From the NCBI GenBank assembly GCA_031460505.1, contig JAVKTT010000001.1:310001-374000 (forward strand): 64,000 nt of DNA. The letters are read 5' to 3'. Source of the stretch: JAAYTL01 sp031460505 (GTDB lineage: Bacteria > Bacillota > Clostridia > Tissierellales > Tissierellaceae). The translations under genes were made by a program, and so were the position numbers. Of this stretch, positions 17,664 to 27,918 are shown piece after piece. The notes under the pieces were generated by a model that had not been told where the DNA came from, did no database searches, and saw nothing but the letters and a program-made list of their open reading frames with translations. How positions within the stretch are numbered: the stretch's first letter is position 1; every line of letters starts with the position of its first letter.

Positions 17664-19025
17664 CTAAAACCATATTTTTTTTCTTATAGAATCAATAAAC
17701 TCGTAATTAGTTTTAGCCTTTAATAAATTATCTATAAAGTTTTCTGTAACCTCTTGGGTAGATGCATTACCCATGGCTTTTCTCATAGCCCAAATTGTTT
17801 CCAATTCTTTTTGATTTAAAAGAAGTTCTTCTCTTCTAGTACCTGATTTATAGATATCTATAGCTGGGAATATTCTCTTTTCAGATAGTTTTCTATCTAA
17901 ATGGATTTCCATATTACCAGTACCTTTAAATTCCTCAAATATCATATCATCCATCCTACTGCCTGTGTCTACTAATGCAGTTGCAAGGATAGTAAGGCTT
18001 CCACCTTCTTCTAACTTCCTAGCAGCACCAAAGAATCTCTTTGGTTTATGAAGTGCTCCTGGATCCAATCCTCCTGAAAGAGTTCTACCTGTTGGTGGTA
18101 TAGTTAGATTATAGGCTCTAGCTAATCTTGTTATACTATCTAATAATATTACTACATCTTTACCGTGTTCTACAAGTCTTTTTGCTCTCTCAAGAACCAT
18201 TTCAGAAACCTTTGTATGATTTTTTGGTAACTCATCAAAGGTTGAATATATTACATCACCTTTAACTGACCTTTTCATATCCGTAACTTCCTCTGGTCTT
18301 TCATCTATCAGAAGAATTATCAGTTCCACTTCTGGATGATTTAAAGCTATAGAATTAGCTATCATCTTAAGTAAAGTTGTCTTACCAGCTTTTGGAGGTG
18401 ATACAATCATGCCCCTTTGACCTTTACCTATTGGTGCAACTAAATCAATCATTCTCATAGCATATTCATTTGGATTAGTCTCAAGAGCAAGTCTTTCTTT
18501 TGGATAAATAGGAGTAAGTTGATCAAAGTCAGGTCTTTTTATTGCAGTCTCTGGATTCATACCATTGACAGCCTTAATATATAAAAGTGCTTGAAACTTC
18601 TCACCAGCTTTTGGTGGTCTGGTTACTCCTAAGATCTTGTCTCCTGTTTTTAACCTAAATCTTCTAATTTGTGAAGGTGATATATAGATATCATCATCGC
18701 CAGATTGATAGTTGTCTCTTCTTAAAAATCCATAACCATCTGAATGAAGTTCTAGTATTCCTTGTGCAGTATCAATTTCATCTAATTGTTCAATTTCTTC
18801 TGATGCATTATCGGATAAATCCTCTAAATCAATCTCAGTAATATTTATCTTCTCTGGTTCATCCCAATTTTCATAGTTTTCTTCTTCGATTTCTATACTT
18901 TCGTCCATCAAAAGCAATTGTATTAACTCGTCTTTCTTAAACTTATAGGGCTGTAGAATTCCCATGTTTTTAGCCATTTCTCGTAATTCATCTAATTTTT
19001 TACTCTTTAAATCCTGCTGATTCAA
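17664..19025 (-). CDS. rho: Transcription termination factor Rho
   Basis: RNA-dependent ATPase that terminates transcription, 453 residues. Domains: Rho_N helical domain (1-45), a short acidic linker (43-85), the cold-shock-like RNA-binding domain with DGYGFLR at 96-102, and the ATPase with the P-loop SPPKAGKTTLL at 209-219 and LLIDERPEEVTDM. Start is TTG behind GGTGG. The acidic insert is modest, without the long N-terminal insertions found in some Clostridia. Likely cotranscribed with glpX, 16 bases upstream. Confidence 0.97.
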   Translation of the reverse strand: MNQQDLKSKKLDELREMAKNMGILQPYKFKKDELIQLLLMDESIEIEEENYENWDEPEKINITEIDLEDLSDNASEEIEQLDEIDTAQGILELHSDGYGFLRRDNYQSGDDDIYISPSQIRRFRLKTGDKILGVTRPPKAGEKFQALLYIKAVNGMNPETAIKRPDFDQLTPIYPKERLALETNPNEYAMRMIDLVAPIGKGQRGMIVSPPKAGKTTLLKMIANSIALNHPEVELIILLIDERPEEVTDMKRSVKGDVIYSTFDELPKNHTKVSEMVLERAKRLVEHGKDVVILLDSITRLARAYNLTIPPTGRTLSGGLDPGALHKPKRFFGAARKLEEGGSLTILATALVDTGSRMDDMIFEEFKGTGNMEIHLDRKLSEKRIFPAIDIYKSGTRREELLLNQKELETIWAMRKAMGNASTQEVTENFIDNLLKAKTNYEFIDSIRKKIWF

Positions 19026-19041
19026 AAAATCACCACCTGTT

Positions 19042-20010
19042 TTATTTCGCGTACTCAGGTTTTTTATCTAATTGATGTATTGATTCCATAAACCTTATAG
19101 TACCTGTTTCTGCTCTTAATATTAACGTATGTGTTTTAGCTGTGTTGTTTTCCATATACTTAACACCCTCTAATAGTTCACCATAGGATACGCCAGTTGC
19201 TGCAAAAGACATCTGTCCACCTTTAGCTAAGTCATCTATATAGTAAACCTTATCTAACTGTGCACCCATTTCTTTACATCTTGCTACATGCTCATCATTT
19301 AATGGCGCTAATACCCCTTGAAAGTCTCCACCGATACATTTTAATGCTACAGCAGTAATAACTCCCTCTGGTGCGCCACCAGTACCCATTAATAAATCAA
19401 CACCAGTATAATCAAAGCATGTAGAAATAGCACCCAATACGTCACCATCGCTTATAAGCTTAATTCTAGCACCAGCAGCACGAATTTCTTTTATCAATTC
19501 TTTATGTCTTGGTCTATCAATTACAACAACTGTAATATCTTCTACTGATTTATTAAGTGCATTTGCTACACTTTTAATATTTTCTTCTACAGATTTATGT
19601 ATGTCGATTGAACCTTTAGCCTTTGGTCCTACGGCTATCTTTTTCATATAAGTATCTGGTGCGTGTAATAGACATCCTCTAGGAGCTACAGCCACTACAG
19701 ATATAGCATTTGGCAATCCGTTAGCCACTGAAGTGGTACCGTCAACTGGATCCACTGCAATGTCTACTTTTAAATCATCCTCTTTAGCTACACCAATTTT
19801 TTCTCCAATATATAGCATTGGAGCTTCATCCATTTCTCCTTCTCCTATTACCACAACTCCATCAATATCAACTGTATCAAACATTCTTCTCATAGCATCT
19901 ACTGCTGCTTGATCAGCTGCATTTTTATCACCTTTACCTAAATATTTCGCACTGGCCAATGCTGCAGCTTCAGTAACTCTTCCTAAATTAATCGGTAAAT
20001 CTCTATCCAT
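19042..20010 (-). CDS. glpX: Fructose-1,6-bisphosphatase, class II
   Basis: Hydrolyses fructose 1,6-bisphosphate to fructose 6-phosphate in gluconeogenesis. 322 residues from the ATG at 20010, which has GGAGGTG ten bases ahead; an open extension of ten codons upstream includes that ribosome site and is not coding. Seen: GEGEMDEAPML, the metal and phosphate site VDPVDGTTSVANG, and GTGGAPEGVITA. With fsa and fba nearby, this stretch handles fructose phosphates. Confidence 0.95.
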   Translation of the reverse strand: MDRDLPINLGRVTEAAALASAKYLGKGDKNAADQAAVDAMRRMFDTVDIDGVVVIGEGEMDEAPMLYIGEKIGVAKEDDLKVDIAVDPVDGTTSVANGLPNAISVVAVAPRGCLLHAPDTYMKKIAVGPKAKGSIDIHKSVEENIKSVANALNKSVEDITVVVIDRPRHKELIKEIRAAGARIKLISDGDVLGAISTCFDYTGVDLLMGTGGAPEGVITAVALKCIGGDFQGVLAPLNDEHVARCKEMGAQLDKVYYIDDLAKGGQMSFAATGVSYGELLEGVKYMENNTAKTHTLILRAETGTIRFMESIHQLDKKPEYAK

Positions 20011-20063
20011 AATAAGCACCTCCAAAAATTTTAACATCAATAATTATATAAAACACTCAAATA

Positions 20064-20114
20064 TGTCATTCCAAGTGCAACTAGTATATATCGTTGACCA
20101 CGAGCAGAATGACA
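20064..20114. repeat. 51-bp imperfect palindromic element between glpX and fsa
   Basis: TGTCATTC at the left end pairs with GAATGACA at the right end, and the interior (GTGCAAC against GTTGACCAC) pairs imperfectly. The size and shape resemble short dispersed palindromic repeats. No second copy was found in this window. Confidence 0.4.
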
Positions 20115-20171
20115 AGATGTAATTTATTATTCTATCTGGGAATAAAATTAATGACTAGACATTAATGATAA

Positions 20172-20208
20172 GGGAACAGTCCAAGGATTACTCCTTGATA
20201 CTGTTCCA
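20172..20208 (-). terminator. Hairpin overlapping the end of fsa
   Basis: GGAACAGT-A-TCAAGGA, loop GTAA, TCCTTG-G-ACTGTTCC: a 14- to 15-pair stem that includes the last codons and stop of fsa. The T run after it is weak, so this is a terminator or an RNA 3'-end stabiliser. Confidence 0.55.
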
Positions 20209-20832
20209 GTCTTCTATAAATTTATCTATACCAATATCTGTAAGTGGGTGATTTAGCATTTGTAAGAACACCTTATAAGGGATTGTAGCAATATGTGACC
20301 CTGCTTTTGCTGCATCCAATACGTGAATAGGATGACGAATACTTGCTGCAATAATCTCTGTATCTATACCATGAACATCAAATATTTGAACTATATCATC
20401 TATTATATCCATTCCTGGATTACTTATATCATCCAATCTTCCTACGAAAGGACTTACGTATGTTGCTCCTGCTTTAGCAGCTAGTAAGGCTTGTGTTGCT
20501 GAAAATATTAAAGTAACATTTGTCTTGATTCCTTCTGAATTAAGAACTTTTACAGCCTTTAATCCTTCCTTAGTCATTGGAATCTTGATTATAATGTTTG
20601 GATGGATTTTTGCAAGTTCTCTTGCTTCTTTAAGCATTCCTTCTTTTTCTAAGGAAATTACTTCTGCGCTAATAGGTCCATCTACTATTTCTGTAATCTC
20701 TTTTACCACTTCTTCAAAGACTCTACCTTCTTTAGCAATTAAACTTGGATTAGTGGTTACTCCGCATATTACTCCCCATTCATTTATTTCCTTAATTTCA
20801 TCAACATTGGCCGTATCTATAAACAATTTCAT
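20188..20832 (-). CDS. fsa: Transaldolase-like fructose-6-phosphate aldolase (TalC/Fsa subfamily)
   Basis: 214 residues, the short single-domain transaldolase type. Seen: MKLFIDTANVDEIKE, GVTTNPSLIAKEG, the Schiff-base lysine in IIIKIPMT, and YVSPFVGRLDD. Short transaldolases can act as true transaldolase (sedoheptulose 7-phosphate and glyceraldehyde 3-phosphate) or as fructose-6-phosphate aldolase; sequence alone does not decide. I start at the ATG at 20832 behind AGGAGGG; the longer frame would overlap fba. Follows fba by ten bases. Confidence 0.92.
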   Translation of the reverse strand: MKLFIDTANVDEIKEINEWGVICGVTTNPSLIAKEGRVFEEVVKEITEIVDGPISAEVISLEKEGMLKEARELAKIHPNIIIKIPMTKEGLKAVKVLNSEGIKTNVTLIFSATQALLAAKAGATYVSPFVGRLDDISNPGMDIIDDIVQIFDVHGIDTEIIAASIRHPIHVLDAAKAGSHIATIPYKVFLQMLNHPLTDIGIDKFIEDWNSIKE

Positions 20833-20842
20833 ATTATCCCTC

Positions 20843-21694
20843 CTAAGCTCTTCCTGCTGAACCAAAGATATGCATTTTTTCTTTAATAACTTCTTTCATA
20901 GCCTTTGTTGCAGGTCCTAATATCTTTCTTGGGTCTATTTCATCAGGATTGTCCTTAACAAAATCCTTCACTGCATTTGAAAATGCTGCTCTAATATCAG
21001 TGTCTATGTTGATTTTACAAATTCCAAGGGATATAGCTTTTTGTAGACTTTCTGCTGGAACTCCGCTTGAACCATGTAATACTAACGGAACATCTACAAC
21101 TTGTCTTATAGCCTTTATTCTATCATAATCTAATTTAGGTTCACCTTTATAAACACCATGTGCAGTTCCTACAGCTATGGCTAAATAGTCTACTCCTGTT
21201 TCTTCAACAAATCTCTTTGCTTCCTCAGGATCTGTAAAAGTAGCATCTTTTTCACTTACAGTAATATGATCTTCTGTTCCACCAATTTTACCTAGCTCAG
21301 CCTCTACTGTAACCCCTACTGCATGGGCAATCTCTACGACTCTTTTAGTAAAAGCTATGTTCTCTTCTAATGGATATTTAGAGCCATCAATCATTACAGA
21401 TGTAAAACCATGTCTAATACATAACATTATTTGGTCAAAATCCGTACCATGGTCAAGATGTAAAGCTATAGGTACTTTTGCATTTCTACCAGCTAATTTT
21501 CCTAAATTAGCTATATATTCAATACCTGCGTATTTTATACCACCTTGACTTGCTTGAAGGATAGCTGGTGAGTTAGTCTCTTCAGCAGCTCCAATTATTG
21601 CTTGGATTATTTCCATATTATTTACATTAAATGCACCTACTGCATAATTATTCTTCTGAGCATCTAATAATAATTCCTTACCCGTTAATAGCAT
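20843..21694 (-). CDS. fba: Fructose-bisphosphate aldolase, class II
   Basis: Zinc-dependent aldolase of glycolysis and gluconeogenesis, 283 residues. Metal ligands and catalytic residues are visible in LHLDHGTDFDQ, VGTAHGVYKGEPKLD and LVLHGSSGVP. Closest in pattern to the short class II aldolases of Firmicutes, but tagatose- or ketose-bisphosphate aldolases of the same family cannot be excluded. First gene of fba-fsa; the ATG has AGGGAGG upstream. Confidence 0.93.
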   Translation of the reverse strand: MLLTGKELLLDAQKNNYAVGAFNVNNMEIIQAIIGAAEETNSPAILQASQGGIKYAGIEYIANLGKLAGRNAKVPIALHLDHGTDFDQIMLCIRHGFTSVMIDGSKYPLEENIAFTKRVVEIAHAVGVTVEAELGKIGGTEDHITVSEKDATFTDPEEAKRFVEETGVDYLAIAVGTAHGVYKGEPKLDYDRIKAIRQVVDVPLVLHGSSGVPAESLQKAISLGICKINIDTDIRAAFSNAVKDFVKDNPDEIDPRKILGPATKAMKEVIKEKMHIFGSAGRA

Positions 21695-21726
21695 AAATGT
21701 ATTCCTCCCTAAAATTACTTATTTAT

Positions 21727-21735
21727 ATTATACCA
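21727..21735 (-). promoter_or_regulatory. Candidate extended -10 for fba
   Basis: TGGTATAAT lies 33-41 bases before the fba start. No good -35 is seen at the usual distance; the TG extension may compensate. A second TGTTATAAT lies further upstream. The rest of the 263-base divergent gap shows no clear signal for the plus-strand ABC operon. Confidence 0.4.
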
Positions 21736-21957
21736 CGACTTTTCAATATCTAACGACTTAATTATAACATATTGACTCTTTTTAATCCATAATATGTACT
21801 ATGCTTACAAATCTGTAAGTCTTTTCCTGTATGTATGTGATAAAATTAAGGTTAGATTTAAAGTTTTTTAACAATCTTAATCTTATTGTAACTATTTATT
21901 GTGGGCAATTATGGTAAAATTAAATCAAGAATCACAGGAGTAAGGGGGGATTAGCTT

Positions 21958-22671
21958 TTGGATGAATTAATAGTACTGAAGGATCTTACTAAGATTTATA
22001 GAATGGGTGATGAGAAAATAGTAGCCCTAAATAATATAAATCTGGATATTTACAAAGAAGAATTTATCTGCTTATTAGGTACATCAGGGTCAGGAAAGAG
22101 TACACTACTCAATATGATGGCAGGACTTGAAAAACCAACAAAAGGTGAAATACTCATAGGTAAACATCATATAGAGAAGATGAACGAAAAAGATGTAACT
22201 AAGTTTAGGCAGCTAAATGTAGGATTTATATTTCAATCCTATAATCTGATATCTACTTTAACAGCTATGGAAAACGTAAGCCTTGGACTTACTTTCAAAG
22301 GTGTACCAAGAGCAAAGAGAAATAAAATGGCAAAAGAAATGCTTATAAATGTAGGACTTGGAGATAGACTTCATCACAAACCTTCAGAAATGAGCGGTGG
22401 GCAACAGCAAAGGGTTAGTATTGCTAGGGCCTTTGTAGGAAATCCTAAGATAATATTTGCCGATGAACCTACGGGTAATTTGGATACTAAAACTACTATT
22501 GAAGTCATGAACTTAATGACAACAATGGCAAAAGAGTCAAATCAAACTCTAATTGTCGTAACACATGATACTGAATTAACCGACTATATGGATAGAGTAG
22601 TATATCTTAGGGATGGACATATTGAAAAAATTGAAGAAAAAAATGTTGCTAATAAGGGGGAAATTGTTTAA
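21958..22671 (+). CDS. ABC transporter ATP-binding protein (MacB/LolD type)
   Basis: 237 residues, the cytoplasmic ATPase of a MacB-type system. Walker A GTSGSGKST near residue 40, Q-loop FIFQSYNLI, signature MSGGQQQRVSIARAF, Walker B IIFADEPTGNLD and the H-loop His. The MacB/LolD class works as a mechanotransmitter, exporting peptides, lipoproteins or drugs rather than importing. The start is TTG after AAGGGGGG. It is followed two bases later by an exported CARDB-like protein and then by the permease, forming one operon. Confidence 0.92.
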   Translation: MDELIVLKDLTKIYRMGDEKIVALNNINLDIYKEEFICLLGTSGSGKSTLLNMMAGLEKPTKGEILIGKHHIEKMNEKDVTKFRQLNVGFIFQSYNLISTLTAMENVSLGLTFKGVPRAKRNKMAKEMLINVGLGDRLHHKPSEMSGGQQQRVSIARAFVGNPKIIFADEPTGNLDTKTTIEVMNLMTTMAKESNQTLIVVTHDTELTDYMDRVVYLRDGHIEKIEEKNVANKGEIV

Positions 22672-22673
22672 TC

Positions 22674-24710
22674 ATGAAAAGATTTTTAGCGTGTATTTTA
22701 ACTTTTGTAATAATTTTAACAGCTATACCAATACAAGGGTGGGCGGATACTCTAGATAAGCCTATTATAAGTGTTGAAGATATGGATATACCAACCATAG
22801 ACGCAGGAAAAACAAGTACTATAACTTTAAACTTAAAAGCCATAGGTAATAGTGCTTACGACGTAGTTGTTACTCCAGTGTTTACAGAGCCTTTAACAAC
22901 AAACAATTTAACAAATAACATCTCTGTAGGAAACATAACTGGTAGTAAAACAGCTTCTTTAAAGCTAGATCTTACTGCTTCACAAAATGCACTACCGGGA
23001 AATTATCCAGTAGAATTAAAATTTAATTTTAATTACTATACAGGTAGTGACGTAACCACAAGACAAACTGGAACATATTCAGAGACAATATATATAAGAG
23101 TATCAGGCAAAAGCACTGCTCCTAAATTATTAATCACAAAAGTTTCAACTAATCCTGAAGTAATACTTCCAGGTCAAGATGTGAAACTAAATGTATTATT
23201 TGAAAACAAAGGAACTGTTGATGCAAATAATGTAAATGTTAGATTAGAGGGATTAAAAAGTAATTCTGGATTCTATATAAGTTCTGGTACTGATTTAAAA
23301 TTTATCAGTAGAGTACCTGGAGATATGGTGTCCTCCCTTTCTTATGACTTAAAAGCTTCCACAAATATTCCAAGAGGAACTCATGAACTTGAATTAGTCT
23401 TTGAATATGGTGGAGAATCTCAAAGGCAAAAGATATATTTAGTAGTTGGTGGTTCAAACAGTTATTCATCTAATTTATTAATGGAAAATATCCAGTATCC
23501 AACATCAGGCATAGCTCCTAATAAGGATTTTGTATTGAACTTTGATTTAAGAAATAATAGTGATTCTGATGCAGTAAATGTGGTCATCAAAGCAGAAAGC
23601 TCAGACTCAGCAGTAGTACCTAAAACTACAAGCATACTAAAATTAAATAGTTTAAAAGCAGGAGAAAGTCAAAATTTAAGCTTTACATTTACTCCTACTG
23701 AAGATGCTATAACTAGAAATTACCCAATAAATATTACTGTAGAATACGAAGATGATTTCAATCAAGGCAGTGACTATAAACATGAACTCAATCAATATGT
23801 AGGAATGTATGTAGTAAATGGAGAAGATTCAGGTACAAATAAAGCTAAATTGATAATTGATAAATATAGTTTTGAACCCCAATTGGTTAAAGCTGGAGAA
23901 AACTTTGAAATGAGACTTTCATTCTATAACACCAGCAGTACAAAGACTGTTAAAAATATAAAGATATTCTTAACTTCAGAGTCTGGTTCAAGTAATGTAG
24001 AAAGCAATAGCTCAGCATTTACTCCAGTAAACAGCTCAAATACATTCTATATTGACTCAATTTCTCCAAAGAGCAGAGTTGAAAAGACTATAACAATGTT
24101 TACTATTCCAGATGCTATTGCAAAGACTCATACCATTACAGCTAATTTTGAATATGAGGATAGCGAAGGAATTGAATATACGGGAATAACAGAACTAATA
24201 GGAGTACCAGTTGTACAACAGTCCAAATTAGAATTAGGAGAATTATCATATATGCCAGAAGCATTTATAGGCCAATCAACTCCTATATCATTGGAATTTT
24301 ATAATACAGGTAAAGTAACTTTATATAATATGATGGTTAAACTTGAAGGTGACTTCCAATCAGAAAATGCTCAATATTATGTAGGAAACTTTACGAGTGG
24401 AAGTAGCGAATATTTTGATGGATATGTTATCCCTATGGAAATGGGAGAATTAAAGGGCGATGTAGTATTTACCTACGAAGACTCCACAGGTCAAATGCAA
24501 GAAGTAAGAAAAGAATTCTCATTGAATGTAGTTGAAATGCCTGTCTTTGAAGATCCTTGGGGAGGAGAAATGCCTCCAATGGAAGAAGAAACAAGTCTTC
24601 TAAAATCAAAGGGCCTTTGGATTACATTAGCAGTAATACTTGCAGCTATAGGAGGTATTGTCTTCTATAGGAAAAAGAAAAAAAATAAGGAATTGTCTTT
24701 AGATGAATAA
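22674..24710 (+). CDS. Exported multi-domain CARDB/COG1361-like protein with C-terminal membrane anchor
   Basis: 678 residues. A signal peptide (1-24) leads a series of beta-sandwich repeats of roughly 110-130 residues, each with a pattern like LPGQDVKLNVLFENKGTVDA or PNKDFVLNFDLRNNSDSD, resembling CARDB/S-layer-type domains (about 30-140, 150-265, 270-385, 395-515 and 520-625). A single membrane helix at about 647-665 and a lysine-rich tail close the protein. No catalytic residues are seen. It sits where a MacA-like adaptor would be in Gram-negative systems, so I infer a cell-surface partner of the ABC permease that binds substrate or reaches through the wall. Confidence 0.75.
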   Translation: MKRFLACILTFVIILTAIPIQGWADTLDKPIISVEDMDIPTIDAGKTSTITLNLKAIGNSAYDVVVTPVFTEPLTTNNLTNNISVGNITGSKTASLKLDLTASQNALPGNYPVELKFNFNYYTGSDVTTRQTGTYSETIYIRVSGKSTAPKLLITKVSTNPEVILPGQDVKLNVLFENKGTVDANNVNVRLEGLKSNSGFYISSGTDLKFISRVPGDMVSSLSYDLKASTNIPRGTHELELVFEYGGESQRQKIYLVVGGSNSYSSNLLMENIQYPTSGIAPNKDFVLNFDLRNNSDSDAVNVVIKAESSDSAVVPKTTSILKLNSLKAGESQNLSFTFTPTEDAITRNYPINITVEYEDDFNQGSDYKHELNQYVGMYVVNGEDSGTNKAKLIIDKYSFEPQLVKAGENFEMRLSFYNTSSTKTVKNIKIFLTSESGSSNVESNSSAFTPVNSSNTFYIDSISPKSRVEKTITMFTIPDAIAKTHTITANFEYEDSEGIEYTGITELIGVPVVQQSKLELGELSYMPEAFIGQSTPISLEFYNTGKVTLYNMMVKLEGDFQSENAQYYVGNFTSGSSEYFDGYVIPMEMGELKGDVVFTYEDSTGQMQEVRKEFSLNVVEMPVFEDPWGGEMPPMEEETSLLKSKGLWITLAVILAAIGGIVFYRKKKKNKELSLDE

Positions 24711-26007
24711 ACTAGATTTAGTTCTAATGGGTATTAAAAATCTGTGGAGAAGAAAGTTAAGGACATCTCTTACTATCTTAGGGGTAGTAATAGGTACCAG
24801 TTCAATAATAGTAATGCTCAGTCTTGGATTTGGTTTAACTGACTTTTTTGAACAACAAATTTCCCAATGGGGTAGTTTAACAACAATAAATGTTCATAAA
24901 AAATGGGTTGACCCAATGCAACCAGGGCAAAAAGAAGTTGATTTAGACGATAAAGCAATTGAAGCATTTAAAATTATGCGAAATGTTGATGCAGTAAGCC
25001 CAATGCTTGAAACCTATGGTGCTGTTATCAACGGAAAATATATAGCACAAGTACCAATTAGAGGTATGGATCCTGCTGCAATGGAAGCCTTTGGTTTTGA
25101 AGCAGCAGAAGGTCGTCTACTGACTAATAATGATGAGCTAGGCGTAGTGTTTGGTAGTGGTATGGCTCGAAACTTCTGGGATCCTAATGCAAGGGTATGG
25201 AGAGAGCCAAAGATTGACCTTATGAAGGATAAAATGAGTGTGACTCTTAATTCAGACTATGGATATAGCTACCCTGGTCAGAAAAAGGTAGATTATAAAG
25301 AATATAAAATCAAATCCATTGGTGTTTTAACAGAAGGAAATTGGGAAACCAGCTATGGTATATATATGCCAATCAAAGATGTACAGACCATGATTAAAGA
25401 CAAAGAAAAAGCTGAAGGTCAAAGACCACAACCTGGTAGAAATTCATCAGAATATAATCGTATAGACGTAAAGGTAAATGATATAGAGAATGTAGAAAAG
25501 ATACAAGATACTATCAAAGAAATGGGCTTTGAAGCATATAGTCTAAACGACCAGTTAGAGATGATGAAGGATCAAGCAACAATGATTCAAGCAGTACTAG
25601 GAGGTATAGGTGGGGTATCCCTACTTGTAGCAGCAATAGGAATAACCAACACAATGATTATGAGTATATATGAAAGAACACGAGAGATTGGTGTAATGAA
25701 AGTAATTGGAGCTTCACTTAAAGATATCAAAGATTTATTCCTATTTGAATCAGCCATTATAGGTCTATCAGGCGGAATATTTGGAGTAGGTTTCTCCTAC
25801 CTCTTATCCTTCTTGATAAACAAATTCGGTGCACAGTCCTTTGGTGAATCGATGGGTATGTACGGTGCAACTAAGATATCAGTAATCCCTATATGGCTAA
25901 TATTTGTAGCTATGGGATTCTCAATCCTAATAGGAGTTATATCAGGATACTTCCCTGCAAGAAGAGCTATGAAACTAAGTGCATTAGATGCAATTAGAAC
26001 AGAGTAA
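24703..26007 (+). CDS. MacB/FtsX-family ABC transporter permease
   Basis: 434 residues. N-terminal membrane helix after the motif RRKLRTSLTILGVVIGTSSI, a large extracellular MacB core domain (about 45-285), then three helices in the C-terminal FtsX domain with TREIGVMKVIGAS and a final ARRAMKLSALDAIRTE. It overlaps the upstream gene by eight bases. With the ATPase it should form a dimeric type VII ABC complex. The substrate is unknown; such operons are often tied to antimicrobial peptide or envelope-stress functions (family knowledge, not shown here). Confidence 0.9.
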   Translation: MNKLDLVLMGIKNLWRRKLRTSLTILGVVIGTSSIIVMLSLGFGLTDFFEQQISQWGSLTTINVHKKWVDPMQPGQKEVDLDDKAIEAFKIMRNVDAVSPMLETYGAVINGKYIAQVPIRGMDPAAMEAFGFEAAEGRLLTNNDELGVVFGSGMARNFWDPNARVWREPKIDLMKDKMSVTLNSDYGYSYPGQKKVDYKEYKIKSIGVLTEGNWETSYGIYMPIKDVQTMIKDKEKAEGQRPQPGRNSSEYNRIDVKVNDIENVEKIQDTIKEMGFEAYSLNDQLEMMKDQATMIQAVLGGIGGVSLLVAAIGITNTMIMSIYERTREIGVMKVIGASLKDIKDLFLFESAIIGLSGGIFGVGFSYLLSFLINKFGAQSFGESMGMYGATKISVIPIWLIFVAMGFSILIGVISGYFPARRAMKLSALDAIRTE

Positions 26008-26041
26008 AAAAATGACGTTACTTAAACAGTAACGTCATTTT

Positions 26042-26044
<3 letters not shown>
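26006..26044. terminator. Bidirectional terminator between the ABC operon and pyrG
   Basis: AAAAAATGACGTTACT-TAAAC-AGTAACGTCATTTTTT: a perfect stem with A/T runs on both sides, serving the convergent genes on each strand. Confidence 0.9.
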
Positions 26045-27637
<1,593 letters not shown>

Positions 27638-27670
27638 CTTTTTTCCCTCCCCATCGTTATTAACTATATA

Positions 27671-27699
27671 ATTCTATATCATAAAAAAACCTCTGTCAA
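27671..27699 (-). promoter_or_regulatory. Sigma-A type promoter for pyrG
   Basis: TTGACA, 17 bases, TAGAAT, ending 34 bases before the pyrG start. The leader is therefore very short, leaving little room for the CTP-sensing attenuation leader known in Bacillus. Confidence 0.65.
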
Positions 27700-27918
27700 A
27701 TATTTTTGTATTACGCATTTCATTTCTGGTTCTAATATTAGTGTAACTAGATTCTGAAACTTCTACAGTTTATTGTGCAGAGTTCTTAGGTACTTTCAAC
27801 ATTAATATATATCACGAGTGATATATATCCTAAATTGCTTCCCCAAGACTTTCACTATCAAAGTACTAAGACCCATTTGCGATAGTATAACGCCCGTTTC
27901 AAGACGCCTATTACGTTT
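27700..27918 (-). ncRNA. Candidate guide-RNA (omega-RNA-like) region downstream of the TnpB-like gene
   Basis: No gene is present here. Reading on the minus strand from the TnpB-like stop, there are several pairing segments (for example ACTATC with GATAGT) and a perfect 11-bp hairpin ATATATATCAC/GTGATATATAT at 27805-27828. TnpB proteins take their guide RNA from exactly this position, the 3' end of the gene and the element's right end (known). I infer the same here; the boundary and guide are not identified. The pyrG promoter limits the element to positions above about 27700. Confidence 0.35.

Noticed and set aside
21695..21957. Promoter for the plus-strand ABC operon
   Set aside because: TTGACT at about 21770 and several AT-rich boxes exist, but none has a 16-18 base spacing to a good -10.
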